DNA of 64,000 nucleotides. Source: Lentzea atacamensis (lineage in GTDB: Bacteria; Actinomycetota; Actinomycetes; Mycobacteriales; Pseudonocardiaceae). The stretch spans positions 1,631,635-1,695,634 of the forward strand of contig NZ_QLTT01000001.1 in assembly GCF_003269295.1 (NCBI RefSeq), in the 5' to 3' direction. Position numbers and translations under genes: made by a program. Below are positions 1 to 12,165 of the stretch, piece after piece. Position 1 is the stretch's first letter. The number at the start of each line of letters is the position of its first letter. The notes below the pieces were generated by a model. That model did not search any database. It saw only the letters and a list, made by a program, of their open reading frames with translations, and was not told where the DNA came from.

Positions 1-500
1 TCCGCCAGCGCCCGCAACGGAACACCGGACCAGCCGGGCAGACCGTTCGGGGACACGACCCCGTCGCGGGAGTTCAGCGGACCGGCGATCCCGATGCCGA
101 GCCCGAGCACCTTCTCATCGGCCGAGATCAGCGGCTCCAACACCTCCAGCACGTCGGAAGGCGTGAACATCGGCGCCAGCGGCACGACGGACGCCGACAC
201 GACCTCACCGGTCAGGTCAAGCCGCACCACCCGCAGCTCGTCCCGGTCGACGTACGCCCCGTACGCGAACGCCCCGCCGGCGGCCAGCTGGAGCGACATC
301 CGCGGCTTGCCACGGCCGCCGTCGCGGACCGCACCGGTCTCCTCCAGCAGCCCGGCCGAGATGAGCCGCGCCACGATCTTCGACACCGCCTGCGGGGTCA
401 GCCCGGCTTCGGCGGCGATGGAAGCCCTGCTCAGGGCACCTGACCGAACGAGGCGGAGCACCGTCCGGTCGTTGTGCGAACGCAGTGAGGTGAGGTCCAC
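1..500 (-). CDS. ROK-family transcriptional repressor, C-terminus outside window
   Basis: Translating the minus strand from the GTG at 498-500 gives 166 codons that run off the window edge. The N-terminal ~60 residues are a winged helix-turn-helix typical of ROK/NagC regulators (VLRLVRSGALSRASIAAEAG, then TPQAVSKIVARLISAGLL). This is followed by the start of the ROK sugar-kinase-like fold, including GLGIGIAGPLN. Such proteins normally repress sugar-use genes and are released by a sugar or sugar phosphate. It is divergent from a sugar-type dehydrogenase (537-1544), its most likely target. No strong ribosome binding site precedes the GTG. The family is clear; the ligand is not known. Confidence 0.85.
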   Translation of the reverse strand, partial: MDLTSLRSHNDRTVLRLVRSGALSRASIAAEAGLTPQAVSKIVARLISAGLLEETGAVRDGGRGKPRMSLQLAAGGAFAYGAYVDRDELRVVRLDLTGEVVSASVVPLAPMFTPSDVLEVLEPLISADEKVLGLGIGIAGPLNSRDGVVSPNGLPGWSGVPLRALA

Positions 501-510
501 ATAGCAATTA

Positions 511-526
511 TGCAACAGCGTTGTTT
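511..526. promoter_or_regulatory. candidate ROK operator in divergent intergenic region
   Basis: The 36-nt gap between the ROK gene and the dehydrogenase holds a short inverted repeat, CAAC-AGC-GTTG (513-523), inside the sequence TGCAACAGCGTTGTTT. NagC/ROK operators often have TTG/CAA-rich palindromes, so this is a plausible site controlling both genes. It is inferred from position and symmetry only. Confidence 0.35.
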
Positions 527-536
527 TAATCGGGGC

Positions 537-1544
537 ATGACACGAGTCGGACTGCTGGGCTACGGCATCGCGGGACGGGTCTTCCACGCCCCGCTCATCT
601 CCTCGACCGAGGGCATGGATCTCGTCGCCATCGTCACGGCGAACCCGGAGCGGCAGGCGCACGCCCGTACCGCGTACCCGGACGCCAAGATCGTGACCAC
701 CGACGAGCTGTTCGAGCTGGACCTCGACCTGATCGTCGTCGGCACCCCGAACCGCACGCACGTCGAGTACGCGCGGCGAGCCATCGCCAAGGGTGTCGCG
801 GTCGTCGTCGACAAGCCGTTCGCGCCCACCAGCGCCGAGGCGAACGATCTCGTGACCGCGGCCAGGGCGAAGGGCGTGCCGCTCACGGTCTTCCAGAACC
901 GCCGCTGGGACAGCGACTTCCTCACCGTTCGCAAGATCATCGGCCAACTGGGCGAAGTTCGGCGGTTCGAGTCTCGATATGAGCGCTGGGTGCCGGAGAT
1001 CTGGGACAACTGGCGCGAGTTCGGCGCGCCGGAGGAGGCCGGTGGCCTGCTCTACGACCTCGGTGCGCACCTCGTCGACCAGGCGGTGCAGCTCTTCGGC
1101 CCGGTCTCGAACGTCTACGCGGAGCTGGACCTGCGCAGGCCCGGCGTGCAGGTGGACGACGACGTGTTCGTGGCGCTGACGCACGACAACGGCGTCCGGT
1201 CCCACCTGTGGGCCAGCGCGCACGCCGCCCACCACGGGCCGCGGTTCCGCGTGCTCGGCAGCGAGGGCGCGTTCGTGATCAGCGGCCTGGACGAGCAGGA
1301 GGACGCGCTCGACGCCGGTCGCCGACCGACCGACGCCAACTGGGGTTACGAGACCCGCAGCGGCCAGCTCGGCGTCCTCGGCCAGACGGTCGAGGTGCCC
1401 GTCGAGCTCGGCGCGTACGAACACTTCTACGCCGAGCTGCAGGCCGGCCGCATCCCCGTCGACCCCGCGGGGAGCGTGTACGCGCTCGAGGTCATCGAGG
1501 CCGCCTTCACCTCCGCGCGCGAGAACCGGGTGGTGACCCTGTGA
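537..1544 (+). CDS. Gfo/Idh/MocA-family NAD(P)-dependent oxidoreductase
   Basis: 335 residues from ATG 537 (MTRVGLLGYGIAGRVFHAPL). The N-terminal Rossmann fold carries the GYGIAG dinucleotide motif at residues 9-13, and residues 92-94 are DKP, the variant of the family's EKP motif that holds the catalytic lysine. The rest matches the alpha/beta C-terminal domain (GGLLYDLGAHLVDQ). Members oxidise or reduce sugars, inositols and related polyols in the cytoplasm; the substrate cannot be read from sequence. The stop overlaps the next gene's GTG start (GTGA, 1541-1544), so the two are translationally coupled. The divergent ROK repressor suggests sugar-responsive control. Confidence 0.88.
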   Translation: MTRVGLLGYGIAGRVFHAPLISSTEGMDLVAIVTANPERQAHARTAYPDAKIVTTDELFELDLDLIVVGTPNRTHVEYARRAIAKGVAVVVDKPFAPTSAEANDLVTAARAKGVPLTVFQNRRWDSDFLTVRKIIGQLGEVRRFESRYERWVPEIWDNWREFGAPEEAGGLLYDLGAHLVDQAVQLFGPVSNVYAELDLRRPGVQVDDDVFVALTHDNGVRSHLWASAHAAHHGPRFRVLGSEGAFVISGLDEQEDALDAGRRPTDANWGYETRSGQLGVLGQTVEVPVELGAYEHFYAELQAGRIPVDPAGSVYALEVIEAAFTSARENRVVTL

Positions 1545-2011
1545 CCACGAGCGAAGAGCTCCTCGCCCAGGAGCGGCGCCTGCAGTTCACCCGCTTCGGC
1601 AACGACGTCGCGATCGACCTCGGCCTGCACCTGCTCGCCGCGGCCCGTGAACAGGGCCTGCCGATCGCGATCTCGGTGCAGCGCAACGGGCACAAGCTCT
1701 TCCACGCCTCGCTGCCCGGCACCGCGCCGAACAACGACAGGTGGCTGGAGCGCAAGGCCCGCGTGGTCGACCTGTTCGGCCACAGCTCGTTCTACGTGGG
1801 CACCTCGTTCCGCGAGAAGGGCACGACGTTCGAGGCGGAGTCGCGGCTCGACCCGGACCTGTACGCGGCGCACGGCGGCGTCTTCCCGGTCATCGTCCGC
1901 GGCACCGGCCCGGTCGGCACCGTCGGCGTGTCCGGGCTGCCGCAGGCCGAGGACCACGCGTTCGTCGTCACTCAGTTGGAATCGTTTCTGAACTCGCGCG
2001 ACGCGCAATAG
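1541..2011 (+). CDS. UPF0303 / DUF336 heme-degrading-domain-like protein
   Basis: 156 residues from GTG 1541, overlapping the upstream stop by 4 nt. The sequence has the UPF0303 pattern: an N-terminal helix (LLAQERRLQFTRFGNDVAID), PIAISVQRNGHKLFHASLPG, a central KARVVDLFGHSSFYVG and GGVFPVIVRGTGPVGTVGVS with LESFL near the end. The fold is the GlcG/HbpS-like one. Some relatives bind heme or small ligands, but the biochemical role of UPF0303 is not established. Coupling to the Gfo/Idh/MocA enzyme is common in actinomycetes and suggests a shared, unknown substrate. Its TAG ends at 2011; the following ~400 nt are non-coding. Confidence 0.83.
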   Translation: MTTSEELLAQERRLQFTRFGNDVAIDLGLHLLAAAREQGLPIAISVQRNGHKLFHASLPGTAPNNDRWLERKARVVDLFGHSSFYVGTSFREKGTTFEAESRLDPDLYAAHGGVFPVIVRGTGPVGTVGVSGLPQAEDHAFVVTQLESFLNSRDAQ

Positions 2012-2414
2012 CACGAATAGTCCTTGGTACAAAATACCGACACCAGTCCGGAGTGGCACCAAGAGGCGCAATGTTGTATTGGTACACATCACTTCGAGTG
2101 GCTTCACATCCACTCGGGGTGGTGTTGTATAGCATCCGAACTTGCCTCACCCGTGCGAACAAAAGGGTGATCCCACTGGGCCAAACGAGTGCCCTATTCC
2201 ACCCATTTACGAATAGAGGCGGGGTCACCCTTCTGCCGATGCGGAGGCAGTTGCGCGGGCCATCAGTTGTACGCTCCGTAGCATCCACAGGCGTAAGGCA
2301 CCCGCCCGAATGTCGCCTTGTTGGCCCCTTCACAGCTCTCAATTGCGCGAACTAACGTCCGTTTCGGCGTATCGGATTGGTCCATTAGCGCATTGAGATA
2401 GGTGGGTGTGGGTT
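2012..2414 (+). promoter_or_regulatory. 403-nt AT-richer regulatory region ahead of the encapsulin-terpene operon
   Basis: No convincing gene lies here; base composition is clearly less GC-rich than the flanks. It holds a perfect 7-bp inverted repeat CGAGTGG-N8-CCACTCG (2095-2116) and a wider 8-bp repeat AAGGGTGA (2163-2170) / TCACCCTT (2225-2232). CTTGGT (2023-2028) and ACCAAG (2058-2063) also pair. The AGGTGGG at 2400-2406 is a Shine-Dalgarno sequence 8 nt before the GTG at 2415. The region is likely the sole promoter/operator for the seven downstream genes. I could not assign a -10/-35 with confidence. Confidence 0.45.
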
Positions 2415-3821
2415 GTGACTGTGACGGATTCTGACCTCAATGAGGGCCGTCAGCAGCTGAGTTTGGGTACGGCCGCCGCTCGTAATCTGGCCACGACCAC
2501 CAAGTCCGTCCCGCAGATGCAGGGAATCACTTCCCGCTGGCTGCTCAAGGTGCTGCCCTGGGTCCAGGCCGCAGGTGGCGCTTATCGCGTCAACCGCCGT
2601 CTCACCTACACGTTGGGCGATGGTCGCGTCTCGTTCACGAACATCGGCGCGGACATCCGCGTCGTACCGGCCGAGCTCACCGAGCTGTCGCTGCTGAAGG
2701 GCTTCGACGACGAGGCGGTCCTCGCCGCGCTCGCCGGCCGATTCCAGCAGCAGGAGTTCGGCATCGGCGACCTCATCGTCGAGAAGGGCCGTCCGAAGGA
2801 CACCGTCGTGCTGATCGCGCACGGCAAGGTCGACAAGATCGGCACCGGTGAGTACGGCGGCGAGACCGTGCTCGGCAACGTGGCCGACGGCGAGTACTTC
2901 GGCGAGACCGTGCTGGCCGGGCCGCAGGACGAGTGGGAGTACACCGCCAAGGCCGTCACCCCGGTCACCGTCCTCACGCTGTCCTGGGACGACTTCCAGG
3001 CCCTCAACGGCGAGGCCGGCGGCCTGCGCGCCCACATCCAGCAGGCCTACAACAACCGCAACAAGCCGCAGAACGACTTCGGCGAGGCCGCGATCGACAT
3101 GGCCGCCGGCCACGACGGCGAGCCGGTGCTGCCCGGCACGTTCGTCGACTACGAACTCTCGCCGCGCGAGTACGAGCTGAGCGTCGCGCAGACCGTGCTG
3201 CAGGTCCACACCCGTGTCGCGGACCTCTACAACAACCCGATGGACCAGGTCGAGCAGCAGTTGCGGCTCACGATCGAGGCCCTGCGCGAACGCCAGGAGC
3301 ACGAGATCGTCAACAACCGGTCGTTCGGCCTGCTGCACAACGCGGACCTCAAGCAGCGCATCCACACCCGCACCGGCCCGCCCACGCCCGACGACTTCGA
3401 CGAGCTCCTGTCGATCGTGTGGAAGGACCCCGGCTACTTCCTCGCCCACCCGCGCACGATCGCGGCGTTCGGCCGCGAGCTGAACAAGCGCGGCGTCTAC
3501 CCGCAGCACATCGACTTCCACGGCCAGCAGGTGCCGGCGTGGCGCGGCATCCCGGTGCTGCCGTGCAACAAGATCCCGATCTCGGACACCCGCACGTCGT
3601 CGGTGATGCTGATCCGCACCGGCGAGCAGAACCAGGGCGTCATCGGCCTGCACCAGACCGGCATCCCGGACGAGTACCAGCCGGGCCTCTCGGTGCGGTT
3701 CATGGGCATCAACGACCAGGCGATCATCAACTACCTGGTCAGCGCCTACTACTCGGCCGCGATCATGGTGCCCGACGCGATCGGTGTCCTCGAGCACGTC
3801 GAGCTCGGTCGCGAGGGCTAG
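2415..3821 (+). CDS. Family 2B encapsulin shell protein A with inserted cyclic-nucleotide-binding-like domain
   Basis: 468 residues. Start GTG 2415 was chosen over GTG 2406 because it matches the paralogue's start (VTVTD) and sits 8 nt after AGGTGGG. The N-arm ([35 protein letters not shown]) and C-terminal segments ([68 protein letters not shown]) match HK97-fold Family 2 encapsulins. Residues ~93-212 are a Crp-like beta-roll inserted in the shell protein (GEYFGE at 159-164). Family 2B shells form nanocompartments that can hold terpene enzymes. The arginine that binds cyclic nucleotide phosphate in CAP aligns with Trp/Glu here (EWEYTAKA), so classical cNMP binding is doubtful. First gene of the terpene operon; the next gene begins 3 nt later. 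Confidence 0.88.
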   Translation: MTVTDSDLNEGRQQLSLGTAAARNLATTTKSVPQMQGITSRWLLKVLPWVQAAGGAYRVNRRLTYTLGDGRVSFTNIGADIRVVPAELTELSLLKGFDDEAVLAALAGRFQQQEFGIGDLIVEKGRPKDTVVLIAHGKVDKIGTGEYGGETVLGNVADGEYFGETVLAGPQDEWEYTAKAVTPVTVLTLSWDDFQALNGEAGGLRAHIQQAYNNRNKPQNDFGEAAIDMAAGHDGEPVLPGTFVDYELSPREYELSVAQTVLQVHTRVADLYNNPMDQVEQQLRLTIEALRERQEHEIVNNRSFGLLHNADLKQRIHTRTGPPTPDDFDELLSIVWKDPGYFLAHPRTIAAFGRELNKRGVYPQHIDFHGQQVPAWRGIPVLPCNKIPISDTRTSSVMLIRTGEQNQGVIGLHQTGIPDEYQPGLSVRFMGINDQAIINYLVSAYYSAAIMVPDAIGVLEHVELGREG

Positions 3822-5904
<2,083 letters not shown>

Positions 5905-5940
5905 TTCCACTTCCGCTGAAGCAGATTGGCGTGATTCGCA

Positions 5941-7341
5941 GTGACTGTTACCGATCCGGGTCTTGGGGTCGAGGACCAGCAGCTGAGCCTTTCCACCGCC
6001 GCAGCCCGCAACCTCGCGACGACCACCAAGTCCGCGCCGCAGATGCAGGGCATCTCGCCCCGGTGGTTGCTGCGCATGCTGCCGTGGGTCGAGACCAAGG
6101 GCGGCGCGTTCCGGGTCAACCGGCGCCTGAGCTACGCCGTCGGTGATGGTCGTGTCACGTTCACGAGCGTCGGTTCCGAGGTGCGGGTCGTGCCGCAGGA
6201 GCTGTGCGAGTTCCCGCTGCTGCGCGGATTCGACGACGAGGCCGCGCTCACCGCGCTCGCCAACCGCTTCGAGCAGCGCGAGTACGAGCCGGGCGACGTG
6301 ATCGCGGAACGCGGCGACCCCGCCGACTCGATCGTCGTCATCGCGCACGGCAAGGTCACCAAGACCGGTCGCGGCGAGTACGGCGACGAGGTGGCGCTGG
6401 GCACCATCGCGGACGGTGAGCACTTCGGTGACAACGAGATCCTCGCCGGGGTCGAGGGAACGTGGGAGTTCACCGCGCGTGCGTTGACGCCGACGACCGT
6501 CGTGGTGCTGTCACGGGCGACGTTCAACCAGCTCAACGGGCAGATCGAGCCCTTGCGCGAGCACATCGCGCAGCAGCTGGCGAGCCCGGCCGGAGCGGCG
6601 AACAAGCACGGTGAGGCGGAGATCCGTCTCGCGTCCGGCCACGACGGCGAACCCGTGCTGCCCGGCACGTTCGTGGACTACGAGCTGCGGCCGCGCGAGT
6701 ACGAGCTCTCGGTGGCGCAGACGATCCTGCGCGTTCACACGCGCGTCGCCGACCTCTACAGCCAGCCGATGGACCAGGTCGAGCACCAGTTGCGGCTGAC
6801 GATCGAAGCGCTGCGCGAGCGGCAGGAGTTCGAGCTCGTCAACAACAAGGAGTTCGGCCTCCTCGCCAACGCCGACCTCAAGCAGCGGGTCAGCACCGGC
6901 TCCGGCCCGGTCACGCCGGACGACATGGACGAGCTGATCTCGCGGCGGCGCAACACCCGGCTGATCCTGGCGCACCCCAAGGCGATCGCGGCGTTCGGCC
7001 GGCAGCTGTCGGCCCGCGGGCTCTACGCGCCGACGGTCGAGGTCGAGGGCAAGCAGCTGCAGTCGTGGCGCGGCATCCCGATCGCGCCGTGCGACAAGAT
7101 CCCGGTCAACAAGAACGGCACCACGTCGATCCTCGCGATGCGGCTGGGCGAGGAGAAGCAGGGCGTCGTCGGCCTGCGCCAGACCGGCATCCCGGACGAG
7201 TACGAGCCCGGCCTGAACGTGCGGTTCATGGGCATCGACGAGCACGCGATGCTCAAGTACCTGGTGTCGACGTACTACTCGGCCGCCGTGCTGGTGCCGG
7301 ACGCCCTGGGCGTGCTGGAGAACGTGGAGATCGGTCTCTAG
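5941..7341 (+). CDS. Family 2B encapsulin shell protein B
   Basis: 466 residues from GTG 5941. It is a close paralogue of shell A along its whole length (VTVTD start, [73 protein letters not shown]). The inserted cNMP-binding-like domain is present (GEHFGD), and again the CAP phosphate arginine is replaced (GTWEFTARA). Two distinct shell genes around two cyclases point to a mixed, two-component shell or two alternative shells. A 36-nt gap without clear promoter or Shine-Dalgarno separates it from the cyclase; the next gene begins 2 nt after its stop. It is therefore part of the same transcript. Confidence 0.88.
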   Translation: MTVTDPGLGVEDQQLSLSTAAARNLATTTKSAPQMQGISPRWLLRMLPWVETKGGAFRVNRRLSYAVGDGRVTFTSVGSEVRVVPQELCEFPLLRGFDDEAALTALANRFEQREYEPGDVIAERGDPADSIVVIAHGKVTKTGRGEYGDEVALGTIADGEHFGDNEILAGVEGTWEFTARALTPTTVVVLSRATFNQLNGQIEPLREHIAQQLASPAGAANKHGEAEIRLASGHDGEPVLPGTFVDYELRPREYELSVAQTILRVHTRVADLYSQPMDQVEHQLRLTIEALRERQEFELVNNKEFGLLANADLKQRVSTGSGPVTPDDMDELISRRRNTRLILAHPKAIAAFGRQLSARGLYAPTVEVEGKQLQSWRGIPIAPCDKIPVNKNGTTSILAMRLGEEKQGVVGLRQTGIPDEYEPGLNVRFMGIDEHAMLKYLVSTYYSAAVLVPDALGVLENVEIGL

Positions 7342-7343
7342 TC

Positions 7344-8402
7344 ATGACCGCAGAGTTCTTTGGGGAAATGACCGAACCCCTCGCGGCCGGAAGACCAGCC
7401 GGCGAGGTGCTCGCGTGGAGCCGGGGCCTCGTGCTCCCGGCTCTGCGCAAGGCAGTCGAACAGCTGCCCCCGTCGATGCGCACGATCGCGGAATACCACC
7501 ACGGGTGGCGCGACGAGTACGGCAACCCGGTGCTGGAGAACGGCGGCAAGGCCATCCGCCCGGCGTTGGTGCTGCTGGCGGCCGAGGCCGTCGGAGGCGA
7601 CGCCTCCCGCGCCGTCCCGGCGGCGGTGGCGGTGGAGTTGATCCACAACTTCTCGCTGCTGCACGACGACGTGATGGACAGCGACACGACCCGCCGCCAC
7701 CGTGCCACGGCGTGGACCGTGTTCGGTGTCAACGCGGCGATACTCGCCGGCGACGCGCTGCAGGCGCTGGCGGTGGACGTGCTCGCGGCGTCCGGGCATC
7801 CGCGCATTCTGGAGGCGATCCGGACGCTGGGTGACGCCGTGGTGTCGTTGCTCGACGGCCAGGCGTTCGATCTCGACTTCGAGACGCGTGCCGACGTGGC
7901 GGTGTCCGAAGTGGAGCAGATGGCGCGGGGCAAGACGGGCGCTCTGCTCGGTGCCTCAACGGCTTTGGGCGCGTTGTACGGCGGCGGCACGGACGAGCAG
8001 GTCGAAGCGATGCGCGGCTACGGCGCCGAACTGGGTCTCGCGTTCCAGCACGTGGACGACCTGCTCGGCATCTGGGGCGACCCGGCGGTGACCGGCAAGG
8101 CCGCGCACTCGGACCTGGCCAACCGCAAGAAGTCCCTGCCCGTCGTGCACGCGCTGACCGCCGGAGTTCCGGCGTCGGCGGAGCTGGCGACGCTCTACTT
8201 CGGCTCGCAGGAGATGAACGCCGAGACGCTGGCGCGGGCGGCTTCCCTGGTCGACGCGGCCGGTGGCCGGGCGTGGAGCCAGCAGCAGGCCGACGAGCTG
8301 CACACGCGGGCACTGCTCCATCTCGGCGAGGCCTCCCCGACCGCACGTGCGGCGGTGGAGCTCGGCACCCTCGCTCAACTGGTCACCCACCGAGACCACT
8401 GA
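7344..8402 (+). CDS. trans-isoprenyl diphosphate synthase (FPP/GPP-type)
   Basis: 352 residues from ATG 7344. Residues 67-72 are GGKAIR, which binds the homoallylic diphosphate; the first Asp-rich motif is D108-D109-VMD and the second is D238-D239-LLGIWGD. All catalytic elements are intact. A phenylalanine five residues before the first motif (HNFSLLHDD) suggests a short product such as C15 FPP; this is inference. It condenses IPP with DMAPP/GPP to make the cyclase substrate. About 20 residues ([20 protein letters not shown]) precede the conserved fold and could be a targeting tail for the shell. It is 2 nt from shell B and 11 nt from ispH. Confidence 0.92.
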   Translation: MTAEFFGEMTEPLAAGRPAGEVLAWSRGLVLPALRKAVEQLPPSMRTIAEYHHGWRDEYGNPVLENGGKAIRPALVLLAAEAVGGDASRAVPAAVAVELIHNFSLLHDDVMDSDTTRRHRATAWTVFGVNAAILAGDALQALAVDVLAASGHPRILEAIRTLGDAVVSLLDGQAFDLDFETRADVAVSEVEQMARGKTGALLGASTALGALYGGGTDEQVEAMRGYGAELGLAFQHVDDLLGIWGDPAVTGKAAHSDLANRKKSLPVVHALTAGVPASAELATLYFGSQEMNAETLARAASLVDAAGGRAWSQQQADELHTRALLHLGEASPTARAAVELGTLAQLVTHRDH

Positions 8403-8413
8403 AGGGGCACTCG

Positions 8414-9355
8414 ATGACGGAACATCCGCCGCGTTCGGTGCTGCTCGCCTCACCCCGGTCGTTCTGCGCCGGGGTGGAGCGCGCCATCGAGATCGTGGAA
8501 CGGTTGCTCGACCAGCGCGGCGGCCCCATCTACGTGCGCAAGCAGATCGTGCACAACGTCCACGTGGTGCGGTCGCTGGAGGCTCGCGGCGCCGTGTTCG
8601 TGGACGAGCTCTCCGAGGTGCCCGTTGGTGCCACGGTCGTGTTCTCCGCGCACGGGGTGTCGCCTGCTGTGCGTTCTGAGGCTGTGTCCCGGTCTCTGGA
8701 CGTGCTGGACGCGACGTGCCCGCTGGTGACCAAGGTGCACTCGGAGGCCAGGCGCTTCGCCGAGCGCGGCGACACGATCATCCTGATCGGACACTCCGGG
8801 CACGAGGAAGTCGAAGGGACGCTGGGAGAAGCGCCCGACCAGACGGTGCTGGTGGAAACCGTCGAGGACGTCGAGGCGCTGGACATCTCGGGCCCTGTCT
8901 CGTACCTGACGCAGACGACGCTCGCCGTGGACGAGACGGCGGACGTGATCGAGGCTCTGCACCGCAAGTTCCCGCAGCTGCGCGGGCCTGGCTCTGATGA
9001 CATCTGTTACGCGACGACGAACCGTCAAGTCGCGATCCGGGACGTGGCCACGCAGTCGGACCTGGTTCTGGTGGTGGGTTCGAAGAACTCCTCCAACTCG
9101 GTGCGGATGGTGGAGCTGGCGGCCCGCGGTGGCACGCCGGCTCACCTGATCGACGACGCCTCGGAGATCGACCCGGCCTGGCTCGCCGGGGTGTCGACGG
9201 TGGGGTTGTCGGCTGGTGCCTCGGCACCGCCGGAGCTGGTGGACGAGGTGGTTTCCGCGTTGCGGTCCTTGGGTTCCGTCACGGTCGCCACCCACACGAC
9301 GGCGACCGAGACGATCTCGTTCACGTTGCCGCTGGCGGTGCGCCGTGCTGGCTGA
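8414..9355 (+). CDS. ispH: 4-hydroxy-3-methylbut-2-enyl diphosphate reductase
   Basis: 313 residues from ATG 8414 with GAAGGGG just upstream. The three iron-sulfur ligands are present: C18 (SFCAGV), C102 (ATCPLV) and C198 ([10 protein letters not shown]), plus the SAHGVSP and [12 protein letters not shown] motifs. The enzyme performs the last MEP pathway step, reducing HMBPP to IPP and DMAPP. It is probably an extra pathway copy dedicated to this operon, because actinomycetes normally have a housekeeping ispH elsewhere (inference). Its end overlaps the DXS start by 11 nt. Confidence 0.95.
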   Translation: MTEHPPRSVLLASPRSFCAGVERAIEIVERLLDQRGGPIYVRKQIVHNVHVVRSLEARGAVFVDELSEVPVGATVVFSAHGVSPAVRSEAVSRSLDVLDATCPLVTKVHSEARRFAERGDTIILIGHSGHEEVEGTLGEAPDQTVLVETVEDVEALDISGPVSYLTQTTLAVDETADVIEALHRKFPQLRGPGSDDICYATTNRQVAIRDVATQSDLVLVVGSKNSSNSVRMVELAARGGTPAHLIDDASEIDPAWLAGVSTVGLSAGASAPPELVDEVVSALRSLGSVTVATHTTATETISFTLPLAVRRAG

Positions 9356-11045
9356 CATCACCTCGCCCGCTGACGTCCGGGCGCTCCCGTCCTCCGCGCT
9401 GTGCCCGCTGGCGTCGGAGATCCGGTCGTTCCTGATCTCCAGGGTGCACCGGACCGGCGGGCACCTCGGCCCGAACCTGGGTGCCGTCGAGCTGACGATC
9501 GCGGTGCACCGGGTGTTCTCCTCGCCCGTCGACGTGGTGCTGTTCGACACCGGGCACCAGTCGTACGTGCACAAGATGCTGACCGGGCGTTGCACCGACT
9601 TCGACTCGTTGCGGCAGGCCGGTGGCCTGTCCGGCTATCCGTCCGCGGCCGAGTCGGCGCACGACGTGATCGAGAACTCGCACGCGTCGACCGCACTGTC
9701 CTATGCGGACGGTCTGGCCAAGGCCTTCGAGCTGTGCGGCACCGATCGCCGGGTCGTCGCGATCGTCGGTGACGGCGCGCTGACCGGAGGGATGTGCTGG
9801 GAGGCGTTGAACAACATCGGCGGCTCCTCCCGGCCGGTCGTGGTGCTGTTGAACGACAACGGCCGCTCCTACGACCCGACCGCGGGCGGGTTCGCGGCCT
9901 CGTTGGCAGCCGGAACCGCGCGCGGGCTGTTCGAGGCGCTGGGCCTCGCCTACATCGGCGAGGTCGACGGCCACGACGTGCACGCCGTCGAGAACGCCCT
10001 GTGGGAGGCCAAGACACTGGGCCGGCCGGTCGTCGTGCACTGCAAGACCGTGAAGGGCAAGGGTTACGAGGCCGCTGAAACCGACGAGGCCGACCGCATG
10101 CACGCGGTGGGCGCTTCCGGAGCTCCTGGTGGCCGCACATGGACCGACGCGTTCTCCGACGAGATCGTGGCGATCGGCGCGGAACGTCCGGACGTCGTCT
10201 GCCTGACCGCGGCGATGCTGGAGCCGGTCGGGCTGCGGCCGTTCGCGTCGAAGTTCCCTTCGCGGGTCTTCGACGTGGGCATCGCCGAGCAGCACGCCGT
10301 GACGTCCGCCGCCGGCATGGCCATGGGCGGGCTGCATCCGGTCGTGGCCGTCTACGCGACCTTCCTGTCGAGGGCGTTCGACCAGCTGCTGATGGACGTG
10401 GCGCTGCACCGGTTGCCCGTGACGTTCGTGCTGGACCGTGCCGGTGTGACCGGCCCGGACGGCGCGTCGCACCACGGCATGTGGGACGCGTCGGTGCTGC
10501 CCGTCGTGCCCGGCCTGCGGCTGGCCGCCCCACGCGATCCCTCTTCGCTGGCCGCGTTGCTGCGCGAGGCCGTCGAGGTGTCCGACTGCCCGACGGTCGT
10601 GCGCTATCCCAAGGCTTCGGCCGGGCCCGATGTACCGGCGTTGCGCCGGGTGAGCCATTTCGACGTGCTGCGCGAGGTTCCCGACGCCGACGTGCTGCTG
10701 GTCGCGGTCGGCCCGTTGGCTGGTCCGTGCCTGGCGGCGGCTGTCGAGCTGGCGTCGCACGGCGTCCGGGTCAACGTGGTCGACCCGCGGTGGATCGCTC
10801 CCCTGGATCCGCACCTCGTCAAGTACTGCGGCCGGCACCGCCTGGTGCTCGCGGTGGAGGACACGACCTCGACCGGTGCGCTGGGCGCGCGGCTGGGCCA
10901 GGCGTTACCGGGTCATTGCGTCGCGACGTTCGCCCTGCCGCCCCGCTTCCTGCCACACGACTCACGCGCCCGCATCCTGCGTGCTCACGGCCTGGACGCG
11001 GCCGGCATCACGACGAGCGTGCTGAAGCGCCTCGGCGTGAAGTGA
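9345..11045 (+). CDS. dxs: 1-deoxy-D-xylulose-5-phosphate synthase
   Basis: 566 residues from GTG 9345, inside the end of ispH. Thiamine diphosphate motif [16 protein letters not shown] spans residues 142-157. Other DXS signatures are [66 protein letters not shown] and [18 protein letters not shown]. It condenses pyruvate and glyceraldehyde-3-phosphate, the flux-controlling entry step of the MEP pathway. At 566 residues it is shorter than the usual ~620-640, mainly at the N-terminus ([20 protein letters not shown]) and an internal loop, as in other secondary actinobacterial DXS copies. Last gene of the operon; its 3' end overlaps the convergent acyltransferase by 38 bp. Confidence 0.93.
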   Translation: MLADITSPADVRALPSSALCPLASEIRSFLISRVHRTGGHLGPNLGAVELTIAVHRVFSSPVDVVLFDTGHQSYVHKMLTGRCTDFDSLRQAGGLSGYPSAAESAHDVIENSHASTALSYADGLAKAFELCGTDRRVVAIVGDGALTGGMCWEALNNIGGSSRPVVVLLNDNGRSYDPTAGGFAASLAAGTARGLFEALGLAYIGEVDGHDVHAVENALWEAKTLGRPVVVHCKTVKGKGYEAAETDEADRMHAVGASGAPGGRTWTDAFSDEIVAIGAERPDVVCLTAAMLEPVGLRPFASKFPSRVFDVGIAEQHAVTSAAGMAMGGLHPVVAVYATFLSRAFDQLLMDVALHRLPVTFVLDRAGVTGPDGASHHGMWDASVLPVVPGLRLAAPRDPSSLAALLREAVEVSDCPTVVRYPKASAGPDVPALRRVSHFDVLREVPDADVLLVAVGPLAGPCLAAAVELASHGVRVNVVDPRWIAPLDPHLVKYCGRHRLVLAVEDTTSTGALGARLGQALPGHCVATFALPPRFLPHDSRARILRAHGLDAAGITTSVLKRLGVK

Positions 11046-12114
11046 CGACCCACCCGATCGCGAACGACAACGCGATCGCCCCGGCACCGACCGCCGGTGC
11101 CTTGACCTCGGCCGGCAGTTCGAGCGGCCGCATGGCAGTGGCAAGACTCAGCAGAATCGGGCCCTGCACGACGAACGCGACGTAGGCGGACCGCGCCAGC
11201 CCTTCGGCGAGAGGCTTCTGGCCGGTCAGCCTGCGTTGCGCCAGCCCGATGAGCCACAAACTGCCCGCGACGACCAGCACTCCTTCTGCCAGCGCGAGCA
11301 TCAGCGCCTGCCACCGCCAGCCGCCGAGGAACGGTTCGGCGTTCTTGGCGAGGTCCAGAACACCCAGCAGCGCCGCCGCCATCGGCAGCACCGCGATCGT
11401 GCCGATGACGACGTTGCGGCACGCCCGGTAGATCTCGTCCGGCACCCGCTCTGCCAGCTTGCGCCCACCGATCGCGCCGAGCAGGAACATGCCGAGGCAC
11501 TGCGGCCACCACCACAGGTGCAGATCGCCGACCTGCCCGCTCCTGGCCGGAAAGACCAGCCGTGTCAGGAACGTCGTGCCCGCCACCATCACCGTCATGC
11601 CGACGACGGTCCTTGTGGTGATGGCGCGTTCCCTGACCGGCGGCCCCAACGCCAGCACCGTCGAGAACACCAGCAACACGCCCACGAACCACAGCGACCC
11701 GCTGTCCAGGAACGGATCCCGGTGCGTGAACGCGTGCCACCACGACACCGGCCGCCCGGCACCGTTGTAGGCGATCCAGACGAACGTCGGCCACACGACC
11801 ACGGCGCTGACCACCCAGGGCGTCCCGAGCCTGACCAGCCGCTCGGTGATGAACCTCCTGGTGCCTTTGCGCTCGATCGAGCCGGGCGTGAAGATCCCGG
11901 CCATGAAGTAGAACGTGCCCATGAAGAACAACCCGGACGGCCCGATCAACGCCGCCAGCGCGGTCTCCACGCCGGGGTGGAACGTGACCTCGTTGACCTC
12001 GTCGTACGGCCAGCCGCCGATCGCGGCGTAGCCCAGCAGCGCGTGGCCGCCGATGACCCACGCCACGAGGATCACCTTCAGGTTGTCCACAGCGGACAAT
12101 CTCACGCTTTCCAT
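11008..12114 (-). CDS. acyltransferase 3 family integral membrane protein
   Basis: 368 residues from ATG 12114 (MESVRLSAVDNLKVILVAWV). About ten hydrophobic helices are visible, and the start matches the RLxxxDNLKxxLxxxVIxxH pattern of acyltransferase-3 proteins, with the conserved His in VIGGHALLGY. MGTFYFMAGIFTP and WFVGVLLVFSTVLALGPP are also typical. Such proteins transfer acyl groups onto exported sugars, lipids or antibiotics at the membrane; the acceptor here is unknown. It is convergent with dxs, overlapping its last 38 bp, and ends in a Ser/Arg-rich tail. Its role may be unrelated to the terpene operon. Confidence 0.8.
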   Translation of the reverse strand: MESVRLSAVDNLKVILVAWVIGGHALLGYAAIGGWPYDEVNEVTFHPGVETALAALIGPSGLFFMGTFYFMAGIFTPGSIERKGTRRFITERLVRLGTPWVVSAVVVWPTFVWIAYNGAGRPVSWWHAFTHRDPFLDSGSLWFVGVLLVFSTVLALGPPVRERAITTRTVVGMTVMVAGTTFLTRLVFPARSGQVGDLHLWWWPQCLGMFLLGAIGGRKLAERVPDEIYRACRNVVIGTIAVLPMAAALLGVLDLAKNAEPFLGGWRWQALMLALAEGVLVVAGSLWLIGLAQRRLTGQKPLAEGLARSAYVAFVVQGPILLSLATAMRPLELPAEVKAPAVGAGAIALSFAIGWVVTSRRGASARSS

Positions 12115-12165
12115 GGTCCGCTTCGGCGTGTGCTGACGCCAGCGGCCGTTCGCGCAACCGGATCA

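Noticed and set aside
1968..2342. Possible small gene on the minus strand in the operon promoter region
   Set aside because: The product has no family features, and the frame runs through inverted repeats and the end of the upstream gene.
2406..2414. GTG at 2406 as start of shell A
   Set aside because: It would overlap the Shine-Dalgarno sequence, and the paralogous shell starts at the position equivalent to 2415.
2508..3050. Reading the first operon gene as a Crp/Fnr transcription factor because of the cyclic-nucleotide-like domain
   Set aside because: There is no helix-turn-helix after the domain; the flanking N- and C-terminal segments match encapsulin shell proteins, and a paralogue has the same layout.
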